Positions 4,281 to 6,812 of a stretch of DNA of 6,812 bases are shown in pieces. Each line of letters opens with the position of its first letter. Positions within the stretch are counted from its first letter, which is position 1. This DNA is from Fodinibius sp041642155 (GTDB lineage: Bacteria > Bacteroidota > Rhodothermia > Balneolales > Balneolaceae). The notes under the pieces are model-generated. The model had not been told where the DNA came from. It saw nothing but the letters and a program-made list of their open reading frames with translations, and ran no database searches. The stretch lies in NCBI RefSeq assembly GCF_041642155.1, contig NZ_JBEPWZ010000157.1:1-6812 (forward strand), in the 5' to 3' direction. Made by a program: the position numbers and the translations under genes.

Positions 4281-6812
4281 ATGAAGTCTCTTGTAATTGT
4301 AGAGTCCCCCACAAAAATAAAAACGCTCAAGAAGTATCTGCCCAAAGATTACGTCATCGACTCGTCGATGGGACATATCCGCGATCTGCCGGCCAATGCC
4401 AAAGAGGTACCCAAAAAATTCAAGGGCGAGGAGTGGGCCAACCTGGGCGTGAATACCGATAATGATTTTGATCCCCTGTATGTGATCCCGTCCAGTAAGA
4501 AGAAGGTGGTCCGGCGGTTGAAAAAAGCACTGAAGGAGGCGGACGAGCTTATCCTGGCGACGGATGAAGACCGCGAAGGGGAAGCGATATCATGGCATCT
4601 GACGGAGATACTGAAACCCAAGGTTCCGGTCAAGCGAATGGTGTTCCGGGAGATTACCAAAGAAGCGATTCAGGAGGCATTAAATCATTTTCGCGATATT
4701 GATATTAACCTGGTGAATGCGCAGGAGGCACGCCGCATTATCGACCGACTGGCGGGTTATACCATTTCCCCGCTGCTCTGGAAAAAAATTGCCCCCGGAC
4801 TTTCGGCGGGACGCGTGCAGTCGGTGGCTGTTCGTTTTTTGGTGGAGCGCGAGCGCGAGCGCATGAAGTTCCGCACGGCCCGGTACTGGGACTTAAAAGC
4901 AACGCTTCACAAGGTGGATGATGACGCAGTTTTTGAAGCCGACCTGACGCATCTGGACGGCAAACGCCTGGCATCGGGAAAAGATTTTGATGAAAGTACC
5001 GGTAAGCTGAAAAAGCCAAAAAAAGTCGTCTTGCTGGACGATAAATCGGCTTCCGAGCTGCGCGACAACCTGGAGGATGCCGAATGGGAGGTTTCGGAAG
5101 TCAAGAAAAATCGCAAGAAACGTAATCCATCCCCTGCTTTTATAACCTCGACGCTTCAGCAGGAAGCCAACCGCAAGCTTAATTTTTCGGCCAAGCAGAC
5201 CATGGGTGTCGCCCAGAAGCTGTACGAGAATGGATATATTACCTATATGCGTACCGACTCGGCGCGGCTGTCGGGACAGGCCATCAACGCGGCACGGAGT
5301 GCGGTCAAAGAGGAATACGGGGATGAATACCTCTTTGAGCGAGTCCGTAATTACGGCGGCGGCTCCAAGGGAGCACAGGAAGCCCACGAGGCCATACGTC
5401 CCGCTGGAAGCAGTTTCCGAAAACCGGAAGCAGCAGGTTTGCGCGGGGCCCAGTTTAAGCTCTATGACCTGATCTGGAAGCGAACGGTTGCCACCCAGAT
5501 GGCCCGGGCCGAACTGGAATTCACCAACGTTACCATCGAGGCCAGGGCGAACGACAGAGTAGCCGAATTCAAGACGAGTGGCAAGAAAATTATATTTCCT
5601 GGTTTTTTCCGGGCCTATGTGGAGGGGAGTGACGATCCCGATGCGGCGTTGGAAAACCAGGAGCGGTTCCTTCCCGTCTTGCGCGAGGGCGAAGAGGTGG
5701 AAGAGGAGGGGATCGAGCCCATTTCACACGAAACCAAGCCGCCGGCGCGATTTACCGAGGCGACCCTGGTGAAAGAACTGGAAAAACGCGGTGTCGGCCG
5801 TCCCAGTACCTATGCCTCAATTATCAGTACCGTTCAGAACCGCGGGTATGTGGAGGCCGATGGAAAAACATTAATTCCTACTTTTACGGCTTTCGCCGTT
5901 ACGGAACTGCTGGAAAAGAACCTCCACGATGTTGTAGACAGTGATTTTACTTCGGAGATGGAAGCCAAGCTGGATGAAATCGCTCGTGGAAAGCTGGATA
6001 TCAATGAATATTTAAGTACGTATTATAAAGGGAAAGAGGGACTTAAAGCGAAGGTCGATGAGCAGGAAGATAAGATAAACCCCAAAGAAGCCCGGCACCT
6101 TGACTTACCCCTGCCGGACCTGAATGGTATTAAAGTATTTGTAGGACGGTATGGACCATACCTGAAAAAGGAGGCGAATGGAGAGGAGCTGACAACTTCG
6201 ATTCCTGACAGCTGGAAGCCCAGCGACATTACGGTGGAAAAGCTGGAAGAACTGATTCAAACAGAGGAAGAGGGGCCCAGGTCGATTGGTCAACACCCGG
6301 ATACGGGGGAACCTATATTTATACTGAATGGACGGTATGGCCCCTATGTACAGGTCGGGGAAGTGTCCGACGATAATAAAAAGCCGCAGCGTGCGTCGCT
6401 GCTGAAAGGAATGAAACCGGAGGAGGTAGACCTTGACCTGGCCCTCCGTCTTCTGGAGCTGCCCCGTCCGCTGGGAGAACACCCAGAGACCGGAAAGGTG
6501 ATAAAGGCGGGCGTGGGACGTTATGGCCCTTTTGTAGTTCATGACGGCACTTTTGCTTCCCTGAAGCGCAGCGATCACGTGTTGGATATCGGGTTGGACC
6601 GGGCCGTAGAGCTGTTGGAGAACAAGAAAAAGAAAAAGTCCGGGAGCAGCTCTGTCATCAAGGATCTGGGCGATCATCCGGACAGTGGTAAAAAAGTGCG
6701 TGTTATGGACGGACGTTACGGGCCGTATATCAAGCACGGGAAAAAGAATATCAGTTTGCCCAACGACTTTGATCCCGAAGATGTTTCGATGGATATTGCC
6801 GTCCAGCTTATT
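4281..6812 (+). CDS. topA: DNA topoisomerase I (type IA), partial, C-terminus off right edge
   Basis: The enzyme relaxes negative supercoils by cutting one DNA strand through a 5'-phosphotyrosine link. The 844 codons seen are uninterrupted. The TOPRIM domain comes first, with VESPTK (7-12, E8) and the metal-binding D95xD97xE99 in ATDEDREGE. The transesterase domains follow: the family motif SAGRVQSVAVR, then the active-site Tyr322 in ITYMRTDS (320-327) and HEAIRP (369-374). After about residue 600 come four C-terminal repeats, each centred on GRYGP(Y/F) at 622, 684, 746 and 811. This is the Toprim_Crpt-type tail; the four-cysteine zinc fingers of E. coli TopA are absent, and I saw no cysteine at all in the visible part. 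An in-frame TAG at 4275-4277 fixes the start. The window ends inside the fourth repeat, so little is probably missing. Confidence 0.97.
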   Translation, partial: MKSLVIVESPTKIKTLKKYLPKDYVIDSSMGHIRDLPANAKEVPKKFKGEEWANLGVNTDNDFDPLYVIPSSKKKVVRRLKKALKEADELILATDEDREGEAISWHLTEILKPKVPVKRMVFREITKEAIQEALNHFRDIDINLVNAQEARRIIDRLAGYTISPLLWKKIAPGLSAGRVQSVAVRFLVERERERMKFRTARYWDLKATLHKVDDDAVFEADLTHLDGKRLASGKDFDESTGKLKKPKKVVLLDDKSASELRDNLEDAEWEVSEVKKNRKKRNPSPAFITSTLQQEANRKLNFSAKQTMGVAQKLYENGYITYMRTDSARLSGQAINAARSAVKEEYGDEYLFERVRNYGGGSKGAQEAHEAIRPAGSSFRKPEAAGLRGAQFKLYDLIWKRTVATQMARAELEFTNVTIEARANDRVAEFKTSGKKIIFPGFFRAYVEGSDDPDAALENQERFLPVLREGEEVEEEGIEPISHETKPPARFTEATLVKELEKRGVGRPSTYASIISTVQNRGYVEADGKTLIPTFTAFAVTELLEKNLHDVVDSDFTSEMEAKLDEIARGKLDINEYLSTYYKGKEGLKAKVDEQEDKINPKEARHLDLPLPDLNGIKVFVGRYGPYLKKEANGEELTTSIPDSWKPSDITVEKLEELIQTEEEGPRSIGQHPDTGEPIFILNGRYGPYVQVGEVSDDNKKPQRASLLKGMKPEEVDLDLALRLLELPRPLGEHPETGKVIKAGVGRYGPFVVHDGTFASLKRSDHVLDIGLDRAVELLENKKKKKSGSSSVIKDLGDHPDSGKKVRVMDGRYGPYIKHGKKNISLPNDFDPEDVSMDIAVQLI
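6144..6812 (+). other. Four tandem C-terminal repeats of topoisomerase I
   Basis: Four protein repeats with the core GRYGP(Y/F) begin at codons 622, 684, 746 and 811, spaced 62, 62 and 65 residues apart. The last three are each preceded by a (L/I)G-x-HP-x-(T/S)G lead: IGQHPDTG, LGEHPETG and LGDHPDSG. In other TopA proteins such tails bind single-stranded DNA or assist strand passage; that role here is by analogy. A lysine-rich linker (KKKKK near codon 779) separates the third and fourth. The fourth is cut by the window edge. Confidence 0.8.

Noticed and set aside
4845..4862. Three copies of the hexamer GAGCGC
   Set aside because: It encodes an Arg-Glu run following the SAGRVQS motif, which is normal in TopA, so it is a coding effect and not a functional DNA repeat.
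4893..5387. 164-codon minus-strand open frame inside topA
   Set aside because: It is antisense to the transesterase region containing the active-site tyrosine; no family features are visible.
6105..6737. 210-codon minus-strand open frame inside topA
   Set aside because: It is antisense to the C-terminal repeats. Its regular composition reflects the repeated coding sequence on the other strand.

Overview
The window holds five protein genes, two on the minus strand at the left and three on the plus strand at the right. I found no RNA gene, mobile element, CRISPR array or phage sequence. The protein types, a base composition near one half GC, and the absence of a clear Shine-Dalgarno sequence before any start suggest a bacterium of the Bacteroidota/Rhodothermota/Balneolota group. 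Balneolales-like is my best guess, inferred from protein style and not from a database match.

Left part, minus strand. Positions 1-1688 carry the first 562 codons of a regulatory protein that combines a cyclic-nucleotide-binding-like domain, two CBS domains and a GlnD-type nucleotidyltransferase domain (DUF294). Its C-terminus lies off the left edge. Upstream of it on the same strand, at 1771-2958, is a complete AMP nucleosidase (amn, 395 aa). The gap between them is 82 bases.

Centre. Only 12 bases separate the amn start from the start of a divergent Nudix hydrolase of the ADP-ribose pyrophosphatase type (2971-3549, plus strand). By family knowledge, the Nudix enzyme would turn ADP-ribose into AMP and ribose-5-phosphate, and AMP nucleosidase would turn AMP into adenine and ribose-5-phosphate. 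Both CBS domains of the DUF294 protein keep the adenosine-phosphate-binding signature. The three genes therefore share an adenine-nucleotide theme, which is the most interesting idea in the window, though it is inference.

Right part, plus strand. A 245-base noncoding stretch (3550-3794) contains overlapping inverted repeats and a 10-base palindrome. It is followed by an atypical PrxQ/Bcp-like peroxiredoxin (3795-4268) and, 12 bases later, by DNA topoisomerase I (topA, from 4281). TopA runs off the right edge after 844 codons, inside its fourth C-terminal repeat. Peroxiredoxin and topA probably share a transcript.

Most of this is housekeeping and nucleotide metabolism. I do not see a clear new defence or mobile system.
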